From Hyalella azteca (taxonomy: Eukaryota > Arthropoda > Malacostraca > Amphipoda > Hyalellidae), in assembly GCF_000764305.2 (NCBI RefSeq), contig NW_025945897.1, forward strand, positions 1 to 64,000: a stretch of 64,000 bases of DNA. The letters run 5' to 3'. The notes under the pieces were generated by a model. The model had not been told where the DNA came from and ran no database searches. It was given only the letters and a program-made list of their open reading frames with translations. Positions 11,711 through 21,377 of the stretch are shown piece by piece (position 1 is the stretch's first letter; each line of letters opens with the position of its first letter). The translations under genes were made by a program, and so were the position numbers.

Positions 11711-11957
11711 ATAATAATAGCGGTTTCAGTGTTTATTAGGCCGTAGGCCTATCGCCGATCCTTAACATCGCAGAACATTCACAGCATTTCATTTCAAGGT
11801 CTCGAACACGCAACTCACTGCTAAAATTCTGCTGTGCTTAACCGCCCGGCCTCCTCGCCGATTCTGACCAGAAACTGGCGCACAGAGCTGGGATCGAACC
11901 CGCGCCTCTCTGCGCCAATCTTGGCACTCTGAACTTTAACCACTGGGCCCTTGCCTT
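11711..11957 (-). mobile_element. Dimeric tRNA-derived SINE, copy 2
   Basis: It has the same architecture as the 2160-2392 copy: minus-strand GGGCCCAGTGG and GGTTCGATCC boxes, a second unit with GGGCGGTTAAGC and a B-box-like GTTCGAGACC, and the tail AAGGATCGGCGATAGGCC. It differs by small insertions (for example, GCGCCAGTTTCTG between the units), so the copies are independent insertions rather than a segmental duplication. Confidence 0.75.
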
Positions 11958-11992
11958 GACTGTCTTCTCTTGTACTGATAACACCTTTTGAA

Positions 11993-12066
11993 ATAAGGAA
12001 TTGAATTTAAAAGCAAAGAAAACACCAAGCAAATTCACCATATCGATATTTAACACTTTATGGAGT
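11993..12066 (+). pseudogene. Short copy of the coding-like fragment at 12.42 kb, inverted
   Basis: AATTTAAAAGCAAAGAAAAC ... CAAATTCACCATATCGATAT ... TGGAGTCC matches, in inverted orientation, the minus-strand stretch near 12490-12425. Translation gives EFKSKENTKQIHHIDI and then a stop, against EFKSKENAKQIYHIDNEDV in the other copy. It is probably a fragment duplicated along with nearby transposons. Confidence 0.45.
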
Positions 12067-12110
12067 CCATCTTCCTATCCTTTTGAAATAGTGAATCACT
12101 AGGCCTTTAT

Positions 12111-12267
12111 CATGGTTGGTTAGGCGATGACGATTTTACGCCGTTCTGCACATCTCTAGAGTGACGTCACTGTGGGCACAAAATTTAAATAGTGTAGATC
12201 AATACATGGTTTTTATGTCATCTTTGAAAGCATTTTAATAAAATTTTATTAGTTCAACCATGGCTTT
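12111..12267. mobile_element. CATGGTTGAA MITE family, copy
   Basis: It starts CATGGTTGG and ends TTAGTTCAACCATGG. The interior carries GACGATTTTACGCCGTTCTGC, AGTGACGTCACTGTGGGC and CAAAATTTAAATAGTG, and is collinear with the reverse complement of the better copy at 43727-43915. It sits between the two inverted coding-like fragments at 11993 and 12423. A further remnant of the family is at about 11535-11625. Confidence 0.65.
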
Positions 12268-12422
12268 TATGTTCTAGTGTTTTTTCTAAGGTATTAATAT
12301 TTTCGTGTCTCTTATGACTCTGTGTTCCGCATGTGTCATTTTTAGATTTTAATGTATGCCTTAAAATTTTGAATTACAGAAATGATTGAATTCATTTTTT
12401 ATATTATCAAACTGACGATGGA

Positions 12423-12620
12423 GCTGGACTCCAAAACGTCTTCATTATCGATATGGTAAATTTGCTTGGCGTTTTCTTTGCTTTTAAATTCCTTGTGAAC
12501 TTGCGATTTAAGCAGACTGATAATATAAGTACCTTTTGGAACAATATGTTCGCAATTCTCATTTAACATCCAATTTACCTGGGATATTAATCGCAACCTT
12601 TCATCGGCAGGTTTCTTCAA
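12423..12620 (-). pseudogene. Unidentified coding-like fragment
   Basis: A minus-strand open stretch reads KKPADERLRLISQVNWMLNE ... IVPKGTYIISLLKSQVHKEF ... IYHIDNEDVLESSS. Its charge distribution looks like real protein, and a diverged copy exists at 11993-12066. It has no ATG and is preceded in frame by a stop at the TGATTG junction. A neighbouring frame continues upstream (NLLNALIEE) after a splice-acceptor-like TTGCAG, so a frameshift is likely. I do not recognise the family. It could be a gene fragment or a retro-copy. Confidence 0.35.
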
Positions 12621-12784
12621 TCAGAGCGTTGAGCAAATTTTCTGCAATGAGAAAACTAGAAGTCGATACTTTAGCAATTTCTATGGATCAAGTTCCTACA
12701 CACACACACACACACGCGTCCTATGAAAAGCATGACGCGGACCAACTCATTCATATCGAAGATTTTCCGAAGTGCGGCACGTGA

Positions 12785-13787
12785 TGGTGGGTTTGGATGA
12801 AAATTTTAGAGCCGTTAAAACCGGTGCTGGATAATTAAATAATATGCGTTATTTAATTGTTGTCTGGCGCACTATTTTCCGCGCCCATGGCTTTCTTTTT
12901 TTTTATCTTCGATCAACATCCGTTATATTCAATTCTTTAGTCCAGTTAAATCCAGTCATGAGCTCACAATTTTGATTGGGACCAGGGATGTTTATGAGCT
13001 CTAGTAGCTTCTTGTTATAGAAGGAGCAGTTTGATTGTCCATCAATCATTGCCGAGCAGTAAAATTTCTGACTAGGTTACGTCTCGCATAAAACTTCGAC
13101 ATGGAGCAAACTATGAGTGGGGAAGGAACTAATATCATCAGAGGCGCAGAGTTGATTGTATAGTTGTTGTTGACTTCGTTCGACGTGGTCTCAGTCAGGC
13201 CAGAATTGATTGTTGTTCATAGCGTTTTATGACAACTTGGATTCCTGCCCGTTCTAAGGAAACTTTGTTTGGAGGCGTACGAGACTGGATTTGCTCCTAT
13301 TTGAGTTGATCGTTGTGCGCAAGACTGAAGTGATATTGTCACATTTTTTTGTATCTGCTCTCGCTTTTGCTTCTGAATGGAGACTGTTTCGCCCAAAAAA
13401 GTTAAAGAAAAGTCTATCTGAAAGTTTTAATTTCTGCGTATTTTATAATGCGATTATGGCATCGTCCTTCCAATGTATCGGCAGTGCTAATGGACGATGC
13501 CAGTGCATGATCAAATTTTGATCACACTTCACTGTATTCAACCAACGATTATTTGTCAGTTGTCGAACAACGTTTTGAAAAAGTGATCCCTCATGCTGAG
13601 CTTTAAAAATATAGACATTGAAAAGACTCTAATTTTTTAAAATTTTGATTATCGGGCTCGCAAGGATTACGTAACAGCACCAAATCGAGAGACGCATTGT
13701 GGGATAGGCCGCCATATTTGTTGCATGGTCTAGCTTTCGCCTACGTATTCAATCTACTGTGCTTGTCTCTTTTTGAAGTTTTGCTTG
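12785..13787. other. No gene recognised
   Basis: A short CA repeat (about 12698-12713) lies just upstream. The rest is unremarkable sequence with short ORFs lacking motifs. It may contain the 5' flank of the THAP-like fragment that follows. Confidence 0.35.
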
Positions 13788-13949
13788 AAGATGGGATGCT
13801 ACTGCGCCGTTGTTGAATGCACCAGTCGTTTTCACGTCTATTTAAACAGAAAACTTGACATTGGAATGCATTTCTTCTGTTTACCAGCCGTGGAGGAAGG
13901 CCAATGCAGCGAAGTTTTCGACGTCACCAAAAGACGTAGACAAGTGGCC
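13788..13949 (+). pseudogene. THAP-like zinc-finger fragment
   Basis: MGCYCAVVECTSR ... GMHFFCLPA ... DVTKRRRQ resembles the start of a THAP domain: a CxxxxC pair at the N-terminus, an aromatic-rich F-x-x-x-P strand and the RR-rich segment before the usual Trp. The expected W-x-x-x-I continuation and the distal Cys/His pair are missing because the sequence switches to an oppositely oriented fragment near 13950. THAP domains bind DNA and are common at the N-terminus of transposase-like proteins. The family call is moderate; function is not inferable. Confidence 0.45.
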
Positions 13950-14742
13950 TGTGAGTCTGTGACTGTTGATTTCTCACTGCATCCTACAAAGCCATCGACT
14001 TAGAATAATACCGCTGCAACATGTGTGCACGTCTCTCCAACTCCTGCCACACAGTCGCAGTGAGCTGACATGATGGTGCCGGCAGTATCAGCAATGACCC
14101 AAAGTTTCAGCAGTTTTTCATTCAGCCGCATTGAGTGCATCACCTGAAAGTAAAAAGTTATTCCTGTTACTGTAATATTTATGATATGCGATACTATATA
14201 TATTTTCCTGTTGAAAAATCTGTTACTTGCCAGTAGACAAGTAAAAATAAAAGTAATAATATTTACAGATCATATAAAATTGTCATGAACACTCATGATC
14301 CATTATCCTCGCCTTGGCAGCAATGACAGTGTTGTTTCAGTAGGCTGGTCTGTGGGTGTATATTTCCTGCACGCTGCACCCGTACATCCACAAATTACTT
14401 GAAAGCTTCATGCGTCTTGTATGCCTTAAATTCCTGCAAGGTATATTTGCGTCCACCAAACACATAATAGTTTAGTGAATCACCGTGTGAAATAAGAGGC
14501 AAGCTTGCAAAATTTGCACACCACTGCTTTGCCGGTACCTCGTAGGGATCAACATCGTTAATGTGGAACAATTTTCTTAAATACCGGTCTCTCGCTGCAG
14601 GAAGTAGTTTTTGACAATGGCTGAATCCTTTTTGCTTTACTCTTTCCTTCTCCATTGCCACCAGAATATCCAAACGTGGAGGAACGAAAGAATAAGGAAA
14701 GGTGAAAGAGTCAGGCGTGCAACAAACATAGCGGCGTAGCAA
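13950..14742 (-). pseudogene. SWIM zinc-finger / YqaJ-associated mobile ORF, broken
   Basis: A minus-strand exon (14742-14395) encodes VDPYEVPAKQWCANF, NYYVFGGRKYT and LQEFKAYKTHEAFK, then TAA at 14395-14397, after which homologous-looking sequence (FVDVRVQRAGNIH) continues. A second exon begins at 14143 after CTTTCAG and reads LKLWVIADTAGTIMSAHCDC, then CTHVAAVLF and TAA at 14000-14002. CxC...CxH with the SAHCDC...GETCTH pattern is a SWIM-type zinc finger. The KAYKT-EAF motif precedes it in a family of metazoan mobile-element proteins that also carry a YqaJ-like nuclease (from family knowledge). Two in-frame stops indicate a pseudogene, and the nuclease part is absent. Confidence 0.6.
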
Positions 14743-14887
14743 CGCGGAATGCGGCTTACGTAGAAACGCGGGAGCTTTGCGAGCCCGACTGTTACATCAG
14801 AGATCACATATATATAAATTCCAAATACTTGGGAGCTGATTTTTCAAAAACAACGATTTCTCTGTGTTGATGACTGGTTATAGCCTA

Positions 14888-15555
14888 CCATGGTTGAACT
14901 ATATAAGATTGACCTACGATGATTTCCGCCTTTCAGTTCAGCTTTCTTGTTACGTCGCTGAGATCGAAAAACGTAAACAATCGGGAGCGCAGCTGTGCAC
15001 CACCAATTTTGTCCACCGATAAGCCCTGGATCGAACGCCTTGGATCTCTCCGGACATTCACAAATCAGCCGTGAACCACTCGGCTTTGTCCTCCTCCAGC
15101 TTTGCATAGAACCTGCCGTGCACCACCAGGCCGTGGATCGAATATGACTTCCGGGCATCGTTAAATTACGTAATTTTACGTTCACCGCATCTGAGGTTAG
15201 GTTTTCAGATAGCATAGTTCTGTTCCAAAATTTATCGTCCTTCGACAAGTGGCCGTTCGACCGAGGGCTGGTTCGACGCACGGCCTAGATACGGACGGCT
15301 TGAAGTGTTGAAGGCACCGTTCCGGAAGGCAGGAATCACGATGGTCCATTACATCCAGGGCAGTGGTGGTCTTGGGCAGGCGACCCAAACAATCTCGTCA
15401 TTCTCATGACGGATTGGTTGACTGGTTTGATCGCATTTCGGGGATTGGTTAATGCACGTGACGTCACTGAGGTCAGTGACGTCACAGGCAAACAACAAAC
15501 TACATCCGCAAAATTTAGTTTTTCATGGGTCAACCTTACACTAGTTCAACCATGG
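14888..15555. mobile_element. Composite element with CATGGTTGAA termini
   Basis: CCATGGTTGAACTATATAAG at 14888 and TTACACTAGTTCAACCATGG at 15555 are inverted ends of the CATGGTTGAA family, here ~670 bp apart instead of ~190. The interior carries GTGACGTCACTGAGG and CAGTGACGTCACAGG near the right end. It also carries a 15.1-15.39 kb segment (AAATTTATCGTCCTTCGAC, CGAGGGCTGGTTCGACGC, TCCATTACATCCAGGGCAGT) shared in inverse orientation with 61155-61455, indicating nested insertion or capture. Confidence 0.55.
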
Positions 15556-15699
15556 GTTATACGATCTGATAATAAGTACGATCTCATTAAAAATTTTTGT
15601 AGCCTACTGTATGCACGCACACACACAAAAAAAAAAAAAATATTTTTCCGGATTTCCGGGATCTCACGCAATTTTTTCTTGCTTATTTCAATTTTTTTG

Positions 15700-16275
15700 G
15701 CCGAGGAGAAGCTTGAACCGTTGGAGTTCTGTTCTAACCGTTGAGGCAGGAGGTTGTTTGTGCTGAGCTCCCGTGACAGTAGTCGGCTTCGGCCGGCTGC
15801 TACGTCATCTTTCTGGAACTATCCTCCTCAAACTTTGAAACTGCCGTGCTGTCCCGCTCCGAGGCGTTGAGCCGGCGAATGGTACGACCAGCTATAAAGT
15901 GATTTTTAACTCCTGAACACCTATTCTGGAGTGGGGCTTTCTGCCCTGGAGTGGGGCTTTCTGCCCTGGAGTGGTGCTCTCCGCCCCGGTGTGGTCTCCA
16001 CTTTGGTGGCCCCGTTCTGCAACCCTTCAGCCATTGAGAAATCTCGATTTTTTTCAAGACACCCAATATTGTACCTTAAAACAAAATTCCGTCAAATTCC
16101 TTGAGGCTTGAACTGTTCTGACGTGGGGCCGCATTGAACAAGTCTTCAGAGGCTCCCATAAATCCCAACTAAAGAAAGAAGAAAAAAGCTTGAACCGTTG
16201 TCGAGAGAAGACGTGTCAGTAAACCTCTCTGTTTCATTGTATACTGTGTCAGTGTTAACGATCTCTCAAATCTCA
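15700..16275 (+). promoter_or_regulatory. Probable 5' untranslated leader of Jockey-type LINE
   Basis: This GC-richer stretch lies immediately upstream of the ORF1 ATG at 16276. It includes tandem ~20-bp units at about 15928-15995 (CTGGAGTGGGGCTTTCTGCC repeated, last unit varied). Tandem repeats in the 5' leader, where the internal promoter lies, are common in non-LTR retrotransposons. The 5' boundary is uncertain, and the promoter role is inference from position. Confidence 0.4.
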
Positions 16276-16684
16276 ATGATCAATACATCTGAGAGCCAAG
16301 ATCTGATTGACCCGGGTGCTTCACCAGACGCATCAGGTCTAGATTTCACGATGACAGACTCTCAAGTCAGACATTTCTGTGAAAGTGAGATTGCCGGTGA
16401 AAATGATGCGACTCCTTCCAAGACCCAAGATGGCGACTTGTCAAACTGCAGAGAAATACGTCGGAAACGCAAGAGTTCGCCCATGCCAATTGAAGATACG
16501 TCTGGAGTGATCAAGAAGAGGCCTAATACCAGAATAAACTCAACGCCTATTGAGCAATCAAGTCAGAAGACCATCACTGCTGCAGCAGATGCTGTTTTAC
16601 GCAGCGCACCTGAGCGAAGGGATTCACAGGTAATACTCATCCGCCCAGCTGACAATAGTTCTAAGCAGATGCTGACCTCACCAG

Positions 16685-16864
16685 CATAGTGACAAACCAT
16701 GGATTTTTTAGAATCAGTTCATTTTTAATTTTGTCATTTACTCACAATTTAAATGAATTTCTTATGTATGATAATGCAGGTATCCAGGATACTTTACTGG
16801 TCTACATATAAGACTCAAAAATGAACTTGAGGGAGAGTCTAAAAAACTCTGCTTTGCCACTATG
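16685..16864. mobile_element. hAT-type MITE, 180 bp
   Basis: CATAGTGACAAACC ... GCTTTGCCACTATG with perfect 8-bp flanking duplication CTCACCAG (16677-16684 and 16865-16872). Orientation is opposite to the 17777 copy. Removing it and one duplication restores the ORF1 frame from MLTSP into EQLCAIMEAPP, which confirms the exact boundaries. Confidence 0.9.
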
Positions 16865-16968
16865 CTCACCAGAGCAGCTTTGCGCAATAATGGAAGCTCC
16901 ACCATTCTCAACCATGCAGGTGGAGGATGTACGAGTAAATCACCGAAAAGGATTGATTGCCGTCAGGG

Positions 16969-17599
16969 TGGAATTCTAGAAATGGAAGTTCACTTATAAA
17001 AAAGCTTTCCACCCAAGGTGGAATGCTTTCCTTAGATACAGTGCTATAAATGAAAAGGAGAATCAAAAGTGGACAAACTGTTTCAATTGTACAGTACCTC
17101 ACCTCAGATTTGTTGTAAAATTGTTTGATAGACATTTTCTATTTTTCTTTTATTTAATGGATTTTTTGGAAATTATCTAGGCTTCTTGTTTGTAATTATC
17201 AAGTTTAAGTTGAGTATTTAGTTAACCAGTACTGTAGACAAATACCATATTTGGAGGCGGGGCTTATGGGCACAACCAATCACAGCTTGAAAGCATCTCC
17301 ATCAACCAATCACAGCTTGAAAGCATCCCCATCAACCAATCACAGCTAGAAAGCAGATAACATTACAATTCCATTAACCAATCACAGCTGGAAAGCCTCC
17401 CCATCAACCAATCACAGCTAGAAAGCAGATAACATTACAATTCCATTAACAAATCACAGCTGAAAGTGATAGGTTATTTATATGATATGAAATATGATGG
17501 ACTGAAAGTGGAATGTTCCTGGCCTTTCCAAGCTTTCAGGTCCTGCTTTCCAATATGCTATGTGTACTGGTTAATTTAATATCCCTCTAGAATTCCACA
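16969..17599. mobile_element. DNA-type element with GTGGAATTCTAGA termini
   Basis: GTGGAATTCTAGAAATGG at the left and CCCTCTAGAATTCCACAC at the right are inverted. The ~630-bp block separates ORF1 text ending LIAVRV from ORF1 text resuming EEDITRLLQL. The interior has no transposase and contains a minisatellite (17275-17470). A related fragment with AATTCCACACTGATT and GATGGAATTATAAAAATT occurs near 20395-20480. The exact ends and superfamily are uncertain. Confidence 0.6.
17275..17470. repeat. Minisatellite, ACCAATCACAGCT-GAAAGC unit
   Basis: Six units of ACCAATCACAGCTNGAAAGC with spacers mostly giving a 30-bp period; a longer ~70-bp higher-order unit including CAGATAACATTACAATTCCAT occurs twice. 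Each unit contains a CCAAT word. It lies wholly inside the transposon at 16969-17599. Confidence 0.8.
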
Positions 17600-17776
17600 C
17601 TGATTATTTGCCGTTCAACTAATGAATGATGATGAAGAAGATATCACTCGTCTATTGCAACTTACTCAGCTCGGCCCTTGGTCAGTTACGTGCTCTCAGC
17701 CCAACCAGGGAAGGTATTGTTACGGAGTCATCACTCCTGTTGATACTGGTGCTGATATATCTGCTATGGAGAAGCG

Positions 17777-17958
17777 CATAGTGGCAAAGCAGAGAGTTTT
17801 TTAGACTCTCCCTCAAGTTCATTTTTGAGTCCTATAAGTAGACCAATAAAGTATCATGGATACCAGCATTTTCATACTTAAGAAATTGGCTTAAATCTTG
17901 AGTAAATGAGCAAATTAAAAATGAACTGATTCTAAAAAAGCTCTGGTTTGCCACTATG
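17777..17958. mobile_element. hAT-type MITE, 182 bp, second copy in the same ORF1
   Basis: CATAGTGGCAAAGCAGAGAG ... CTCTGGTTTGCCACTATG, nearly identical to the 242-432 copy. It lies between ADISAMEKR and the ORF1 continuation KRVKIDRPSPCKF. The flanking AGAAGCG repeat is separated from the right end by GTC, so the duplication is imperfect. Confidence 0.85.
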
Positions 17959-18801
17959 GTCAGAAGCGTGTTAAAATAGATAGGCCTAGTCCTTGTAAAT
18001 TTGTGAAAATGGAGAGGTTAAGCAGAATTTGCAGAAACCTAGAAGGTAAGCGTGTGCCCTCTACCTCAATTAGGGTGGTTTTTGAGGGTGGACAGCTCCC
18101 TAATAGAATGAAAATTGGCTACATTGCCTACTCCATCCGCCCCTACATCTTCCTTCCATTGCAACAATGCAATGCTACCGTTGCCAACGATATGGTCACT
18201 CGGCAGATGGCTGCAATAGTAAGAAGAGGTGTCTTGTGTGTGCTGAAGAACACCATTACAAGGAATGCACAAGCAAGCAGCCAAAATGTGCCAACTGTGG
18301 TGGAGCACATGAAGCCAACTTCACAGAGTGTCCTAGGGCCCCAGGGCGTGCACGACAAGTGAGACCTAGCAACACTAATAATGTGAGTACCAATTTTACA
18401 CATGGGAACAGTGAATTGGTTCACTGCCCCTCTCAAGGTGGTATGCCTGGTCCTGGACACATGACTAGCTTGATGAATGCACGTGCAGATCTGCCATCAG
18501 GTCCAGTACGCTTTGAGAGGAGATATGGACGGAGATTTTTGGGAAAACATACTGTGACAGTGTCAGCTGATGTCCACCACCAATTGAATAGCCCCATTCA
18601 GGGATTCTGCTCTCCAATGTACAGTCAAGTAGTCTCAAATCAGCCCTTAGTGGAAGAATCAAATGGCGTTACTAACCTCAACTCAGCTCCTTGTGTTGCG
18701 GCTTGTGAGCCAAAGGCTTTTGTTCCACCTATTGAATTTCTATCCAGCCTGGTGGGCTGCTTGACAGATTTGTTTTCTCTCCCATTGCACAAGGAATCAC
18801 C

Positions 18802-18839
18802 CTGTCTCTTATACACATCTAGATGTGTATAAGAGACAG
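18802..18839. other. Nextera mate-pair junction adapter (artefact)
   Basis: CTGTCTCTTATACACATCT is directly followed by its reverse complement, the 19-bp Tn5 mosaic end back to back. This is the circularisation junction of a Nextera mate-pair library, not genomic DNA. Sequences to the left and right need not be neighbours in the genome. It truncates the ORF1 reading frame. Confidence 0.97.
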
Positions 18840-19013
18840 CCCAATACGTCCGTGAGAGACATGTGATGGTATCAAGCATCAATGCCCTGGGAATCCCTCT
18901 CATCTCTGTGCGTGTGCTTCTTGGGGGAGGCAATTACCCCAGAAGAGTTCAGCACTCCATAGTGCGAGCAACTGCTACGTATCTCACACAAACTGTTCGT
19001 CTAGCTACCTTAT

Positions 19014-19655
19014 AGCTAGTAAAGAGCACTGGATCTAATAAAATTTGCTATACATCGTGAGACTGCTGACAACCTGGAGAACAAGTACCAGCTGAGAGAG
19101 GAAGAAGAGAAGCTGAGAGTGAGAGGATGAAGACTTGCACTAAATTAAACAATAATTCTGAGTCCAGGTGTAACAGGCGGTCTGCGCACGACTACTTCTT
19201 CACCTTCAACCCGGCATCAAATCAATCAATTTTTTTGGCCGAACGCAACGTTTGAAAAAATATTTTACTCGTTAATTTGTCGACTAGCTACATTTTCCTA
19301 CATGGTATTTAAAATCAATTTAACTTTTATTAGGGTTTTTGGTATTAGAAAATTAAATTTGAAAATTTTCTGTTGTATTAGTGCTGTCGGAACTTGTACT
19401 GGATAAAATTTAGAAATGGTTAGGTTAGGTATTCTGGATGGGACAAAGATGACAAATCTCATTAACTACAGAGCTATTCTGCTCTACTCCAGTTCCAGTA
19501 GTCCAGTTAATATAGTTAGTCCACCAAGTTTAGTACTTTGACTACTGGCCCCCGGGTGCCTGCCCCAGTGGTCCTGGCCAACTTTTCTGGTAGGCTTTTC
19601 AATTCATTTTCTTCTATAAAAGTGAGAATATTATTCCACCATTACCTACCCAGGC
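19014..19655. other. No gene recognised
   Basis: Probably the remaining LINE or its flank. It contains an AATAAAA word shortly after the ORF1-like stop (about 19038) and otherwise unremarkable AT-rich sequence. Confidence 0.35.
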
Positions 19656-20382
19656 TACCCATAGTGTCAAACTCAAAGCAGAGACTTTTTAGACTCTCAA
19701 GTTCATTGTTGAGTCCTAGAACTTTAGAAGTAGACCAGTAAAGTATTTAGTATTATGGACACCAGCATCAGCACCATGGTCAGGAAGATGTGCCAGGTGC
19801 GCGGGAATTTATTTTGTCATTTTAATGACCTGCGCGGTGCGCCGTACTACGTTGGTAAAAAAATGCGCCGTGCGCCTTACTTTAGAAAGCTAAAATAGTT
19901 CTACTATTTTAGTCAACAATATACGCGAGTATATTGACTACCCGAGTCCCGAGTCGAACTGACAATAATAAAATGTAAGACATGTCCGGGTTACTTCTGA
20001 CTCTTCCGGTTGTCCGCCTTGTCGGATACGGAATGTACGGTAATCGTAAACTGCAGCTGTTATACATACGAAATGTAAACAGACGGTGTTCAGTGTTGCC
20101 ATATGACTTTGGAGAAAATTTCTTCTAAAATTAAGATGGCCGGGATTGCGCAAACACGTGCGCGAAGATAATCAATTTTCATTACATTGCGCCAACTGTG
20201 CACAGCAATAGCTTAAAAAAGGTGAAAATGCGCGGGAAAATTCACCAAAAACATACATCATTGATCATCCTGAGTGTGGCATCAGCATTATCATACATAA
20301 GGACATGATTTAAATCTTGAGTAAAAGTAAATAAGGAAATTAAAAACTGATTCTAAAAAGTCTGTCTCTTGTCACTATGATT
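19656..20382. mobile_element. Degenerate hAT-type MITE split by a later insertion
   Basis: The left half (CATAGTGTCAAACTC, AAGCAGAGACTTTTTAGACT, GTAGACCAGTAAAGTAT, CACCAGCATCA; 19659-19780) and right half (GATTTAAATCTTGAGTAAA, AACTGATTCTAAAAAGTCT, CTTGTCACTATG; 20285-20380) match consecutive parts of the intact MITE. They are separated by ~490 bp beginning and ending near TGCGCGGGAA words. The insertion is unassigned. Confidence 0.6.
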
Positions 20383-20752
20383 ATTACTTATTCAGAATTC
20401 CACACTGATTTGCAAGGAGTAATTTACACCTCACAGCTTGCAGTCCAGGATGGAATTATAAAAATTAAGGTTCATATATAATTTTTGATCTACCTCCAAT
20501 CACTTTTTTGATACAAAAATTTTAGTTAAGACGGAGAAGATAAAAATAAGAGGGATTAAAGTTACACATGAAAGAATCAAGAATGAAGGTTGCAATTGCA
20601 ACACTTTAAGATTATATTGAACTAAATATTAATTCACTAGCAATTTATCTCCAAGTCAAACACAACAAGTTAACTGTCTGTTAACATTTACAAATTGATA
20701 ACAAATCATGCCACATATGAGAGTTGAACATGATGTATCGTGAAAGCTGTTA

Positions 20753-21110
20753 AGGGGACCGTCTACCCTCAGTAAAAACTTCTACAGTTATTATCCAATC
20801 ATCCTGAAACTTCACATACACACGTAGGCCTAAAATGTAAAAAAAATAACATTTTGCTCCTATGAATTTTTTGAAAAAATTGATAGAAAATGTGAAATTA
20901 ATAAAAAGCTGCTAAAAACGGGTACTTTAGAAAATCTGTCTCCTCCTACAAATATCATCATACAACATCGAGACACGTATCATTCGATTCGTAAAGACCA
21001 TACCTTTTGACTCTAAGATCACTTTTCTCATTTTCCCCATAGTTTTTTTTATACGCATTTTTCCCATTTTTGTTGGCATTTCCATCAACAGAATGTGGTG
21101 TATTGAATAA
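20753..21110. mobile_element. Half copy of the TTAAGGGGA-GCGTCT element
   Basis: TTAAGGGGACCGTCTACCCT at 20753 resembles the terminus of the 36171-37066 element. The following CTGTCTCCTCCTACAAATAT, CACGTATCATTCGATTCGTA region has counterparts there in inverted order (GCATCGAATGATATGTGTCT). The right end is not found, so this is a truncated or diverged copy. Confidence 0.4.
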
Positions 21111-21377
21111 TTAAATTTAATGTAATACAATATAATTATTAATTTTTCAAATTTAATTTAATTCTACAGTAAATAAATGAATTTTAAAAAATTAAATTGA
21201 GAATTTTAATTAATCAACTGCATCAAAGGTAGGAATGCAAGTGCAGATAGTGCAATCAGTAATTCAAGTTCATGCATACCAAACTGGCTCAAGGATACAA
21301 TTGCACTGCAATAACTGCATTCCTCATTAGTATTTAAATAACTTTGTGTCAAAATCTGTCATCAAGATCATCTATAC

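Larger units (their letters stand above)
16276..19013 (+). pseudogene. Jockey-type LINE ORF1 (gag-like), three insertions plus adapter break
   Basis: The ORF1 start is MINTSESQDLIDPG (in-frame upstream ATG-less extension to 16198). In order it contains an acidic N-terminus, VILIRPADNSS, VEDVRVNHRKGLIAVRV, EEDITRLLQLTQLGPWSV, LPNRMKIGYIAYSIRPYIF and three CCHC knuckles: CYRCQRYGHSADGC, CLVCAEEHHYKEC, and CANCGGAHEANFTEC. The basic linker plus knuckles is the standard layout of Jockey ORF1, which coats the element RNA. The frame is interrupted by elements at 16685-16864, about 16969-17599 and 17777-17958, has a frameshift at about 18165, and is cut by an adapter at 18802. Coding-like sequence (YVRERHVMVSSINALGIPL...) continues after the adapter to a stop near 19013. 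It is non-functional. Confidence 0.8.

Noticed and set aside
17275..17470. CCAAT-containing repeats as a host promoter
   Set aside because: They lie inside a transposon that interrupts a dead LINE ORF, with no host gene downstream.
18640..18933. 97-codon minus-strand ORF containing SYTHLDVYKRQ
   Set aside because: The central peptide is the translation of the Tn5 adapter; the ORF is an artefact lying antisense to the Jockey ORF1.
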